Notes: generated by a model not told the origin, from the letters alone. 7,348 nt of DNA from an uncultured Lachnospiraceae bacterium (GCA_902767065.1 CACXFW010000474.1:1-7348), one strand, 5' to 3'; positions 1 to 7,188 are shown, numbered from the stretch's first letter. Translations and numbers: made by a program.

Positions 1-327
1 CTGAAGACCGGCATCGCGCTCAATCCCGCGACTTCGCTCAGCGTCCTTAACTACGTGTACGAGAAGGCGGATATGATCCTCCTGATGACCGTGAATCCGG
101 GATTCGGCGGACAGAAGCTGATTCCTGCCGTTCTGGACAAGATCCGGCAGCTTCGTGCGATCCTGGATGAGAAGGGACTGCCCACGCTGATTGAAGTGGA
201 CGGCGGGATACATGGCGGGACGATCGACAGCGTCCTTGATGCCGGAGCGAATGTGATTGTTGCGGGTTCTGCTGTCTTCGGGGAAAATATCGAAGAAAAC
301 TATCGCATTCTGGAAGCGCATCTTTGA
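1..327 (+). CDS. rpe: Ribulose-phosphate 3-epimerase, C-terminal part (5' end outside window)
   Basis: Rpe interconverts D-ribulose 5-phosphate and D-xylulose 5-phosphate in the cytoplasmic pentose phosphate pathway. The reading frame is open from base 1, so the start lies upstream. 108 residues are visible, about half of the usual ~220-residue protein. The visible part begins in the region GIALNPAT (residues 4-11 of the fragment), typical of the middle of the TIM barrel. It carries the family signature MTVNPGFGGQ (29-38), the metal-binding and catalytic Asp in EVDGGI (65-70, Asp67), and the phosphate-binding end AGSAVFG (88-94). The protein ends normally at EAHL with a TGA stop, so there is no sign of damage. 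In many Firmicutes rpe sits between rsgA and thiN, which fits thiN lying next downstream. Identification is secure; only the N-terminal half is unseen. Confidence 0.97.
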   Translation: MKTGIALNPATSLSVLNYVYEKADMILLMTVNPGFGGQKLIPAVLDKIRQLRAILDEKGLPTLIEVDGGIHGGTIDSVLDAGANVIVAGSAVFGENIEENYRILEAHL

Positions 328-330
328 GCG

Positions 331-392
331 CAGGACACGGATCCTGAGATGTGGAAGGGACTGAAGAGACATACAGTCCCGGAATGACCGGG
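331..392 (+). promoter_or_regulatory. Three short inverted repeats in the rpe-thiN gap, two of them mutually exclusive
   Basis: The 80-nt gap contains three perfect inverted repeats. CAGGA (331-335) pairs with TCCTG (342-346). GGGACTG (357-363) pairs with CAGTCCC (374-380). CCCGG (378-382) pairs with CCGGG (388-392). The second and third share bases 378-380, so only one can form at a time. The third lies directly before the purine-rich thiN ribosome binding site (394-406). None is followed by a T-run, so they are not terminators. A role in translation or in processing between rpe and thiN is inference. I do not see the conserved elements of a TPP riboswitch. Confidence 0.35.
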
Positions 393-407
393 CAGGGGGG
401 AAGGAAC

Positions 408-1082
408 ATGACAGACTATGGGATCATTATCGCGGGGGGCAGAATCGACGAGGATTTTGTCCTCCGTTTTCTGCAGTCCGCATCCCGCAGGAGGGAGCCT
501 CCTCTTCTGGTCGCGGCGGACCGCGGACTGATCTTTCTGGAGAAAAACGGGATTGTTCCGAATGTGATTGTCGGGGACTTTGATTCCGTCCCGGCGGGGT
601 ATGAGGAGCTGTATCTGAAGAAGCATCCATCTGTCGAGGCTCATCGGTACCATTGGGAGAAGGACTATACGGATACCGACATTGCAACCAGGAGAGCAAT
701 GGAAAAGGGCTGCAAGCTGATCGATATTCTCGGAGCCACAGGGACAAGGTTTGACCACATGCTCGGATGTGTGCAGCTCCTGGCGCATCTGAGAGACCAG
801 GGAGTTACGGGACGGATCCTGGACCCGTATAACCGGATCACGATCCATGAGCAAAGCTTCCGGATTCTCAGGAAAGAACAGTGGGGAAAATATATCTCTC
901 TCTTCGCCTGGGGCGGGGAGGTGGGCGGCGTAACGCTCACGGGATTTCATTTTCCCATGGAAAACGGCAGGATCCGGACCGCGGAGACATTGACGGTCTC
1001 CAATGAGATCCGCGAAGAGAGCGCGGAGGTTCTGTTCAGCAGCGGCCTTTTGCTGATGGTGGAATCAAAGGACAAGCCATAG
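408..1082 (+). CDS. thiN: Thiamine pyrophosphokinase
   Basis: ThiN transfers pyrophosphate from ATP to thiamine, giving thiamine pyrophosphate (TPP) and AMP in one cytoplasmic step, which lets the cell use salvaged thiamine. The 224-residue product has the expected size and the family landmarks in order: IIAGG near the N-terminus (7-11), AADRG (36-40), GDFDS (56-60), KDYTDTD (85-91), GATGTRFDH (109-117, where a GGR-DH form is usual), and a C-terminal beta domain with the SNE-type motif (198-200) ending near GLLLMVES. The acidic residues in GDFDS and DYTDTD are expected to bind Mg-ATP. I chose ATG 408 because AGGGGG (394-399) lies 8 nt upstream and the protein then starts right at the conserved strand. 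An in-frame GTG at 351 would add 19 unconvincing residues and has no good ribosome binding site. Placement after rpe matches the order known in Firmicutes. Confidence 0.95.
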   Translation: MTDYGIIIAGGRIDEDFVLRFLQSASRRREPPLLVAADRGLIFLEKNGIVPNVIVGDFDSVPAGYEELYLKKHPSVEAHRYHWEKDYTDTDIATRRAMEKGCKLIDILGATGTRFDHMLGCVQLLAHLRDQGVTGRILDPYNRITIHEQSFRILRKEQWGKYISLFAWGGEVGGVTLTGFHFPMENGRIRTAETLTVSNEIREESAEVLFSSGLLLMVESKDKP

Positions 1083-1252
1083 AGGAAAACGCCGGAGCGG
1101 CCGGTATCTTTTTGACGGCGCAGGCGGGGGAAGCCGGAGGATGGCCTCAGAGAGCCGGTTACCGTTCGAAAGTATGAGTCTTGAGAGACGAAGTGGTTTC
1201 CATTACGGGACTGCATCAGACCGGACAGAGTCAGGCATCAACGCAGGTTGAC

Positions 1253-1265
1253 AGAGGAGGGAGGG
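1253..1265 (+). promoter_or_regulatory. Strong ribosome binding site fixing a GTG start
   Basis: A purine run contains a perfect AGGAGG (1255-1260), 9 nt before GTG 1270. This is the best Shine-Dalgarno match in the window. It supports both the reality of the 77-residue gene and its GTG start, over the internal ATG at 1300, which has no comparable site. Confidence 0.8.
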
Positions 1266-1269
1266 CAGA

Positions 1270-1503
1270 GTGGGACTTTTTTCCAGAAATCACGGGAAGA
1301 TGGAAACGGATTCTCCCCCGGACTTTGACCGGGAGAAGGAGGAACCGGTTGTACGCTGCAGTATCTGCAACGGGGAGATGGTGGCAGGATTCAGGGAAAA
1401 GGAAGGCGGCCATTTCCGGGAGTACAGAATGCTTCGCAGCCAGCAGGAGATCGACGGGTTTGCGAAGATGTGCAAAGTCACCAGCGTCCGGAAAGAGTAT
1501 TAA
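1270..1503 (+). CDS. Small CxxC protein of unknown function, 77 residues
   Basis: I cannot assign a function. The GTG start is supported by the perfect AGGAGG nine bases upstream. The first ~25 residues are polar and charged with no signal peptide or membrane segment, so the protein is probably cytoplasmic. The rest is a compact domain with VRCSICNGEMVAGF (28-41), which holds a CxxC pair (Cys30, Cys33), then HFREYRMLRSQQEIDGF (48-64) and a third cysteine (Cys68), ending VRKEY. The CxxC looks like half of a zinc knuckle, but there is no second CxxC in the chain. Metal binding would therefore need dimerisation, His48 or Cys68, or the pair could be redox active; all of this is inference. From memory the C-terminal half resembles small uncharacterised proteins common in Lachnospiraceae. 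It sits 187 nt after thiN and 59 nt before ychF, with codon use like its neighbours. Confidence 0.72.
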   Translation: MGLFSRNHGKMETDSPPDFDREKEEPVVRCSICNGEMVAGFREKEGGHFREYRMLRSQQEIDGFAKMCKVTSVRKEY

Positions 1504-1562
1504 GGATGCCTCATACAGGAGCTCAAAAGCTTATCAATCACAGACAGGAGATACACGGAAAA

Positions 1563-2660
1563 ATGAAATTAGGTATTCTGGGACTGCCGAATGTCGGCAA
1601 AAGCACCCTGTTTAATTCCCTGACAAAAGCCGGCGCGGAGTCGGCCAACTATCCATTCTGCACGATCGATCCGAATGTGGGGATCGTCGCGGTTCCCGAT
1701 GAGAGGCTGAAGCTTCTTGGCGATCTTTACAGTTCGAAGAAAATCACGCCTGCCGTCATCGAGTTTGTAGACATCGCCGGACTGGTGAAGGGCGCGTCGA
1801 AGGGAGAGGGGCTTGGAAACCAGTTCCTTGCCAATGTGCGTGAGTGCGATGCGCTCGTGCACGTGGTGCGCTGCTTCGAGGATCCGAATGTGGTGCATGT
1901 GGACGGAAGCATTGATCCTGTCCGGGATATCGAGACGATCGATCTGGAGCTGATCTTTTCCGATCTTGAGGTGCTTGAACGCAGGATGAGCCGGTTAGGA
2001 AGATCCGCGAGGAATGACAAGGACGCGTCTTCAGAGCTTGCCATGCTTGAGAGGCTGAAGGCGCATCTGGAGGAGGGAAAGAAAGCGGCTTCGTTCGAGA
2101 GAAAGAACGAGAGCGAGGAGGCATGGTTTGCGGAATACAATCTTCTGACCGCAAAGCCGGTGATCTTCGCGGCAAATGTCTCGGAGGATGACGCGGCCGA
2201 TGACGGAGCCGGGAATGAGCATGTGCAGGCGGTCCGCGCCCATGCTGAGGAAACACAGTCCGAGGTCTTCGTTGTCTGCGCTCAGATTGAGGAGGAGATC
2301 TCCGAGCTTGACGATGACGAGAAGCAGATGTTCCTGGAGGACCTTGGATTGAAGGAGTCGGGCCTTGACAAGCTGATCCGCGCAAGCTACAGCCTGCTTG
2401 GACTGATGAGCTTTCTGACCGCGGGAGAGAAGGAGACCAGGGCCTGGACGATCAAAAAGGGAACCAAAGCGCCACAGGCGGCGGGGAAGATCCATACGGA
2501 CTTTGAGCGCGGGTTCATACGCGCGGAGGTCGTCAATTACAGGGATCTTCTGGAACTCGGATCTTTAGGGGCAGCCCGGGAGAAGGGAATTGTCCGCCTG
2601 GAGGGAAAAGAGTACGTGGTCCAGGACGGCGATGTGATCCTGTTCCGGTTCAATGTCTGA
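1563..2660 (+). CDS. ychF: YchF/OLA1-type translation-associated ATPase of the Obg family
   Basis: YchF is a universally conserved P-loop protein of the Obg family that prefers ATP over GTP, associates with ribosomes and is linked to stress responses. The 365-residue product matches the usual ~363. Motifs in order are the P-loop GLPNVGKST (7-15), the G3 region DIAGLVKGAS (70-79), His112 in FEDPNVVHV at the place of the His proposed as catalytic in E. coli YchF, and NVSE (205-208) where GTPases have NKxD. This NxxE is the known signature of relaxed, ATP-favouring specificity. A charged helical domain covers about 130-190. The C-terminal TGS domain (about 282-365) includes RAWTIKKGTKAPQAAGKIH and ends DGDVILFRFNV. 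I chose ATG 1563 because it places the P-loop at the normal distance. AGGAG (1546-1550) lies 12 nt upstream, a little far. In-frame upstream starts would add up to 31 residues overlapping the preceding gene. Confidence 0.98.
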   Translation: MKLGILGLPNVGKSTLFNSLTKAGAESANYPFCTIDPNVGIVAVPDERLKLLGDLYSSKKITPAVIEFVDIAGLVKGASKGEGLGNQFLANVRECDALVHVVRCFEDPNVVHVDGSIDPVRDIETIDLELIFSDLEVLERRMSRLGRSARNDKDASSELAMLERLKAHLEEGKKAASFERKNESEEAWFAEYNLLTAKPVIFAANVSEDDAADDGAGNEHVQAVRAHAEETQSEVFVVCAQIEEEISELDDDEKQMFLEDLGLKESGLDKLIRASYSLLGLMSFLTAGEKETRAWTIKKGTKAPQAAGKIHTDFERGFIRAEVVNYRDLLELGSLGAAREKGIVRLEGKEYVVQDGDVILFRFNV

Positions 2661-2684
2661 GAAATGTGTGAGAAGGGTTAGCCA

Positions 2685-3548
2685 ATGTCGATCGAGTTTC
2701 CGAATCTCGGAATCCATCTGAGCCATGTGGTCCGGTATCTTTACATCTTTTCCTATCCGGTGGCGGTCTATGGGATCACGATGGCGCTGGGGATACTGGC
2801 AGGATTGTTCGTTGCTTCCTGGACCGCGAAGAAGACGGGGCAGAATCCGGACGATTACACGAATATCGCGCTTCTGGGAATTGTCCTGGGACTTCTGGGC
2901 GCGCGGACCTATTATGTGATCTTCAGCTGGGACTACTACAGCAATCATCCGGCCGAGATCCTTGATTTCAGGGGCGGGGGACTTGCACTCTACGGCTCCC
3001 TTGCCGGTGCGGTTGCGGCGGTTTTGATCTATTGCGGGTGGAAGAGGCTGAAGATCTGGCTGGTGCTGGACACCGCCTGCCTGGGCATGGTGACCGGCCA
3101 GATCATCGGGCGCTGGGGAAACTTCTTTAACCGGGAGGCGTTCGGGGATTACACCGATCATCTGCTTGCCATGCGGCTTCCTCTTGAGGCCGTGCGCGCG
3201 GGAGAGGTGACGCAGCTCATGCACGATCATGAGCAGGTGATCGACGGCGTGACGTATATCCAGGTTCATCCGACGTTTCTGTATGAGTCCCTCTGGAACC
3301 TCGCTGTCCTGATTGTGCTGATGTGGGTGACCCTCAGGAAAAAGAAGCGCTTTGACGGGGAAGTCTTCCTGCTGTACCTTCTTTTGTATGGAATCGGACG
3401 GTTCTGGATCGAGGCTCTTCGGACGGACCAGCTGCTGATTCCGGGGACGAAGATTCCGGTGTCCCAGGTGCTGGCAGCCATTCTGGCAGCAGGATCGCTG
3501 CTGCTGATCCTGATTCTGAGGAAAAGAAAGAACACAGAAACACCGTAA
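2685..3548 (+). CDS. lgt: Phosphatidylglycerol-prolipoprotein diacylglyceryl transferase
   Basis: Lgt is an integral membrane enzyme that moves a diacylglyceryl group from phosphatidylglycerol to the lipobox cysteine of prolipoproteins, the first step of lipoprotein maturation before signal peptidase II. The 287-residue product has about seven hydrophobic segments (roughly 20-45, 60-80, 98-117, 125-140, 200-217, 226-242, 257-279). The Lgt signature is GRWGNFFNREAFG (142-154), with Arg143 and Asn146, followed by HPTFLYES (195-202) and YGIGRFWIEALRTD (235-248), with Tyr235 and Arg239, all expected active-site elements. In the GGGLALYGS loop (97-105) a Tyr stands where the E. coli enzyme has the essential His103. 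I believe this is common in Gram-positive homologues, so it need not mean lost activity. The positively charged tail RKRKNTETP fits a cytoplasmic C-terminus. The start is preceded by GAGAAGGG. The gene follows ychF by 24 nt, so co-transcription is likely. Confidence 0.97.
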   Translation: MSIEFPNLGIHLSHVVRYLYIFSYPVAVYGITMALGILAGLFVASWTAKKTGQNPDDYTNIALLGIVLGLLGARTYYVIFSWDYYSNHPAEILDFRGGGLALYGSLAGAVAAVLIYCGWKRLKIWLVLDTACLGMVTGQIIGRWGNFFNREAFGDYTDHLLAMRLPLEAVRAGEVTQLMHDHEQVIDGVTYIQVHPTFLYESLWNLAVLIVLMWVTLRKKKRFDGEVFLLYLLLYGIGRFWIEALRTDQLLIPGTKIPVSQVLAAILAAGSLLLILILRKRKNTETP

Positions 3549-3559
3549 ACCATGGCTTG

Positions 3560-3579
3560 TGCCGCCCTGTGAGGCGGCG
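3560..3579 (+). promoter_or_regulatory. GC-rich hairpin just upstream of the MreB-like start
   Basis: GCCGCC (3561-3566) and GGCGGC (3573-3578) form a perfect 6-bp GC stem with loop CTGTGA, extendable by one T-G wobble. No T-run follows, so it is not a terminator. It ends 14 nt before ATG 3593, and its 3' arm contains the AGGCGG-like purines that are the nearest Shine-Dalgarno candidate apart from the weak GGAATGGA (3579-3586). It could lower translation of the downstream gene or protect an RNA end. The role is inferred. Confidence 0.4.
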
Positions 3580-3592
3580 GAATGGAATTCGT

Positions 3593-4573
3593 ATGGCAGT
3601 AACAGACGTAGGAATTGATCTGGGCACATCCAGCATCCTGGTATATGTGCGCGGCAGGGGCGTCGTCCTGAAGGAACCGGCGATCGCGGCTTATGACAGG
3701 GATGAGGACAAGGTCCGCGCGATCGGGGAAGAAGCGAGAATCCAGCTGATGCACGCGGCGGGGAACCTGACGCAGATTCAGCCTCTGGAAAATGGAATCA
3801 TCGCGGATTATGTCGTCACGGAACAGATGCTGCGCTATTTTATTCAGAAAGCGGTCGGGCGGCTCTCTTTCCGGAAGCCGCGCGTATGTATCTGTATTCC
3901 GGTCGGGCTGACCCAGGTGGAACGGCAGGCGGTGGAGGATGCGGCGTACCAGGCCGGTGCCCGCGACGTTTACATGGTGGAGGAGCCGATTGCCGCGGCT
4001 ATCGGGGCAGGAATTGATTTTTCAAAGCCCAGCGGAAACATGATCGTTGACATCGGCGGCGGCAGCACGAATGTTGCGATCCTCTCCATGGACGGAATCG
4101 TCGTAAGCACCCATGTCAAGGTTGGCGGAAATGACTATGATGACGCGATCATCCGGTATATCAGGTCTCAGTTTGGCGTGGTGATCGAGAAAGCGGCTGC
4201 CGAGGAGATCAAGATGCATGTCGGCACGGTCTATGAGCGGCCTGAGGAGCGGTTTCTCGAATTCATCGGACGGGACATTGAGACGGGGCTTCCGAAGAAG
4301 GTCCGCATCAGCTCCGAGGACTGCCGGCTTGCCTGCAGAGAGCTGACGGGAAGAGTGGTTGAAGCAGTGCACAGCGTGCTCGAGAAGACCCCGCCCGAGC
4401 TTGCCTTAGACGTGGTCAGCCGGGGGATCGTCCTGGTAGGCGGAGGATGCCTGATCGACGGACTGGAGGAGCTTCTGGAATCCAGAACCGGCGTCAATGT
4501 CGTGACGGCGGACGATCCTTTGTGTGCGGTTGCGATCGGAACCGGGCGGTACGCGGAGCTTGTCCTGGACTGA
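3593..4573 (+). CDS. MreB/Mbl-family actin-like rod-shape protein
   Basis: This is a bacterial actin homologue that should polymerise on the inner face of the membrane with ATP and guide peptidoglycan synthesis. Its 326 residues are slightly short of the usual ~335-345. Visible motifs are phosphate-1 DVGIDLGTSSILVYV (5-19), GVVLKEPAIAAYD (23-35), NGIIADYVVTEQMLRYF (67-83), the connect/catalytic region VEEPIAAAIGAG (129-140), phosphate-2 VDIGGGSTNVAI (152-163), AEEIKMHVGTV (203-213), LEKTPPEL (263-270) and the adenosine motif GIVLVGGGCLIDGLEEL (278-294). Phosphate-2 is divergent: Ser158 and Asn160 stand where MreB has TTE and Mbl has TTD. No mreC or mreD follows, so this is probably a stand-alone paralogue, and I give no symbol because MreB, Mbl and MreBH cannot be told apart by eye. 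ATG 3593 starts at the expected beta-strand. A TTG at 3557 would add 12 residues but has no ribosome site and would span the hairpin. Confidence 0.93.
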   Translation: MAVTDVGIDLGTSSILVYVRGRGVVLKEPAIAAYDRDEDKVRAIGEEARIQLMHAAGNLTQIQPLENGIIADYVVTEQMLRYFIQKAVGRLSFRKPRVCICIPVGLTQVERQAVEDAAYQAGARDVYMVEEPIAAAIGAGIDFSKPSGNMIVDIGGGSTNVAILSMDGIVVSTHVKVGGNDYDDAIIRYIRSQFGVVIEKAAAEEIKMHVGTVYERPEERFLEFIGRDIETGLPKKVRISSEDCRLACRELTGRVVEAVHSVLEKTPPELALDVVSRGIVLVGGGCLIDGLEELLESRTGVNVVTADDPLCAVAIGTGRYAELVLD

Positions 4574-4683
4574 ACCCTGGCGCAAGGCTCAATGGCTTTT
4601 GCATACACAACCCGGTATCATCGCAGCTTTCAATGAGGCGCTGCGCCGGCTGAAACAAAAACCGCGGGAGATGGGATGAATGG
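4574..4683 (+). other. 110-nt spacer between the MreB-like gene and recD2
   Basis: I see no promoter, terminator or RNA motif here. One frame (stop TGA 4677-4679) stays open across the whole spacer and reads as the plausible-looking peptide AAFNEALRRLKQKPREMG just before recD2. Its only nearby start is TTG 4599, without a ribosome binding site. A 14-codon ATG frame at 4592 is also unsupported. Neither is called as a gene. GGGAG (4666-4670) and GGGATG (4673-4678) precede the recD2 start. Confidence 0.4.
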
Positions 4684-7188
4684 ATGGAAACTGTCAGAGG
4701 GTACGTTGAACATATCACATACCGGAATCCGGAGAACGGGTATACCGTCTTGTCGCTGTCAGACCCTGAGCGGGAGAAGAAGGGGATTGACAGCGAATTT
4801 ACTGCGGTAGGCGTTCTTCCCGAAGCTGGAGCGGGTGAGCTTCTTAAGCTGGAGGGGGACTGGACTTCCCACCCTGTTTACGGAGACCAGTTCAGGATCG
4901 TTTCTTTTGAATTCCAGCGGCCGGAAGATACCGCCGCGATCGAGCGTTATCTAGGTTCCGGCATGATCAGCGGAATCAGGGAGGTTCTGGCGCACCGGAT
5001 CGTGAAACGGTTTGGAAAGGATACGTTCCGGGTGCTGGAGGAAGAGCCTGAGCGCCTTTCTGAGATCAAGGGCATCTCCGCAAAGAAGGCGAGAGAGATC
5101 GCCGCTTCGCTGTATGAAAAGAGGGATCAGCGGGACGGCCTTCTGTTTCTCGCGAAGTATCACATTCCGAATACGCTTGCGCTGAAGATCTGGAAGCAGT
5201 ATGGACCGGATCTTTATCAGATTCTGCGGGAGAATCCCTACCGTCTGGCGGATGAGGTCAGAGGAATCGGCTTCAGGAGGGCGGATGAGATTGCCCTTCA
5301 GGCCGGGATTCAGGCGGATTCGGGATTTCGGATCTGCGGAGCCGTCCTGTATGCGCTGGAGATGGCAGCCGGGGAAGGCAGCGTGTTTTTGCCGCGGGAG
5401 CTTCTGATCCGCCGGACCCGGGATCTGCTGGGCCTGCCTGCAGCTGATCCGGATCTGCCTCTGCCAGGGGATGGGGCCTTGCCTTTTGCTAAGGCACGGG
5501 AGCAGTCTTTGTCCCGGGATGGGTCCGCTTCCCTGATTCCGGAAGCCTTAAAGGATGTGAGGGATCCGGTCGGTGCCGGTATCCTGGATCTTTCGGTTGA
5601 AAAAAAGATTGTCCTGAAGACAGAAGAAGGAGAGACGAGAGTCTACGCGTCCAGGGCATATTATACGCAGGTAAAAGTGGCCAGGATGCTGCTGGAGAGA
5701 AATCTCAGTGTGAACATCTCCGTTGACGAGGCGCGCCAGAAGGCATCCGAGGCTGCTTCCGCTTCCGGCTATGAGCTGGATGAGCGCCAGCTGGACGCGG
5801 TTGTGGAAGCCCAGAGAGGAACGCTACTGATTCTCACCGGCGGCCCCGGAACCGGGAAGACCACAACGATCAATACCATGATCCGCGTGTTTGAGAACGA
5901 CGGACTTCGGATCGAGCTTGCGGCCCCGACGGGACGCGCGGCAAAGCGGATGACGGAGGCGACCGGGCGTCCTGCGCGCACCATCCACAGGCTTCTGGAG
6001 GTGGCCGGTGATCCGGAAGAGACACTGATTTTCAACAAGGATATGGAGGATCCGCTGGAGACGGATGTGATTATCATCGATGAAATGTCGATGGTGGACC
6101 TGTATCTGTTTCAGTCTCTGCTTCGGGCGGTTATTCCTGGGACGAGGCTGATCCTGGTGGGAGACGCGGACCAGCTGCCGAGCGTCGGCCCGGGGCGGGT
6201 GCTTGGCGATATGATCGCATCCGGAAAGATCCCGACCGTCACGCTCAGGCGCATTTTCCGGCAGGCTCTTAAGAGCGATATCGTGGTAAATGCGCATAAG
6301 ATCAATGACGGCGTGCATCCTGTCATCAGCAATAAGAGCCCTGACTTTTTCTTTATCCGGGAACTGGACCCGGGAACGATTATCGGAACCGCCATCAAGC
6401 TGGTGAAGGACAATCTGCCCCGTTATCTGAAGGTTCCCGGATCGGAGATTCAGGTCATGGCTCCGATGAAGAAGGGCGTGCTTGGCGTCGCGAACCTGAA
6501 TAAAACGATGCAGGCTTACCTGAATCCTGCCGGGCCGGGGAAAGCAGAGCACAGCAGGGGGGATACCCTGTTTCGCGAGGGGGACCGGGTGATGCAGGTG
6601 CGGAACAATTATCAGATCGAGTGGACCCAGAGGGGAAGACACGGTGCGGTGATTGATACCGGGCAGGGTGTTTTCAACGGTGACATGGGGATTCTGAGAA
6701 GGATCAGTACACTGGCGGAAAAGGTCACGGTTGAGTTCGATGATAATCGATATGTCGATTATGGATTCGCGGATCTTGACCAGCTGGAACTGAGCTATGC
6801 GGTAACGATTCACAAAGCGCAGGGAAGCGAATACCCGGCTGTTGTGATTCCGCTGCTCCGGGGGCCGAGACTGCTCATGAACCGGAACCTTCTGTATACT
6901 GCTGTCACGCGCGCGAAGCAGCTCGTGGTTCTGATCGGCGCCCCGGAGGTCATGAACGAAATGATCGATAATACGACCGAGGCGAAGCGTTATACCAGCC
7001 TTGACCTGTGCCTGAGAATGACCTCGGAGGAGATGGAGCACACATCGCAGTCTGCGGTGGAAGGCGCAGGGAGGGCGGAAGGCTTACCGGCAGCTGAGGA
7101 CTGCCCAGAGGAGGACCCGCTGGCGGCTGAGAATTACAGGCCGGGATGGATCGACCCGGATGATCCGTTCGCAGGTCTTGACTGAGGG
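4684..7188 (+). CDS. recD2: RecD2-type ATP-dependent 5'-3' DNA helicase
   Basis: RecD2 is a superfamily 1B helicase that acts in DNA repair without RecBC in Firmicutes and Deinococcus. The start is ATG 4684. Residues 1-75 form the N-terminal OB-like domain (VRGYVEHITYRNPENGYTVL). About 84-205 is the helix-hairpin-helix region (SEIKGISAKKAREIA, 126-140; VRGIGFRRADEIA, 192-204). Helicase motifs follow: Walker A GGPGTGKTT (386-394, Lys392), TGRAAKRM, Walker B IIIDEMSMVD (463-472), motif III VGDADQLPSVGPGR (492-505), LRRIFRQ (521-527, Arg526), an SH3-like part near 590-690, then YAVTIHKAQGSEYP (705-718) and LLYTAVTRAKQ (736-746, Arg743). At 833 residues it is longer than the ~740-800 usual for Firmicutes. 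The extra length sits in a Pro/Ala/Gly-rich insertion at about 251-298 and an acidic tail from about 780. The first hairpin reads SGIREVLAHRIV (96-107), where GIGP is usual. All helicase motifs are intact, so it should be active. There is no recB or recC partner in the window. Confidence 0.97.

Noticed and set aside
1091..1113. GC-rich hairpin followed by TATCTTTTT after thiN, a possible terminator
   Set aside because: The stem is only 4 bp (GCCG/CGGC or CCGG/CCGG) and the T-rich part is broken by A and C; too weak to call.
1141..1251. 36-codon ATG reading frame in the thiN to small-gene gap
   Set aside because: The GGAGG abuts the ATG with no spacing, the peptide is unstructured and Ser/Arg-rich, and it ends inside the next gene's upstream region; likely chance.
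1181..1615. Long TTG-started frame overlapping the small gene and the ychF start
   Set aside because: It is out of frame with both supported genes, Arg/Ser-rich, and lacks a ribosome binding site; a shadow frame.
3557..3592. TTG start giving a 12-residue N-terminal extension of the MreB-like protein
   Set aside because: There is no ribosome binding site, the residues are Arg-rich and unlike MreB, and the stretch is a hairpin; ATG 3593 fits the family start.
2565..3629. 354-codon open frame on the minus strand opposite lgt
   Set aside because: It lies antisense to a clear lgt, its translation is Pro/Gln/His-rich without recognisable motifs, and such frames are expected opposite GC-rich genes.
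5824..7041. 405-codon open frame on the minus strand opposite recD2
   Set aside because: It is antisense to intact helicase motifs, rich in His, Arg and Pro with no domain recognised; a shadow of recD2.
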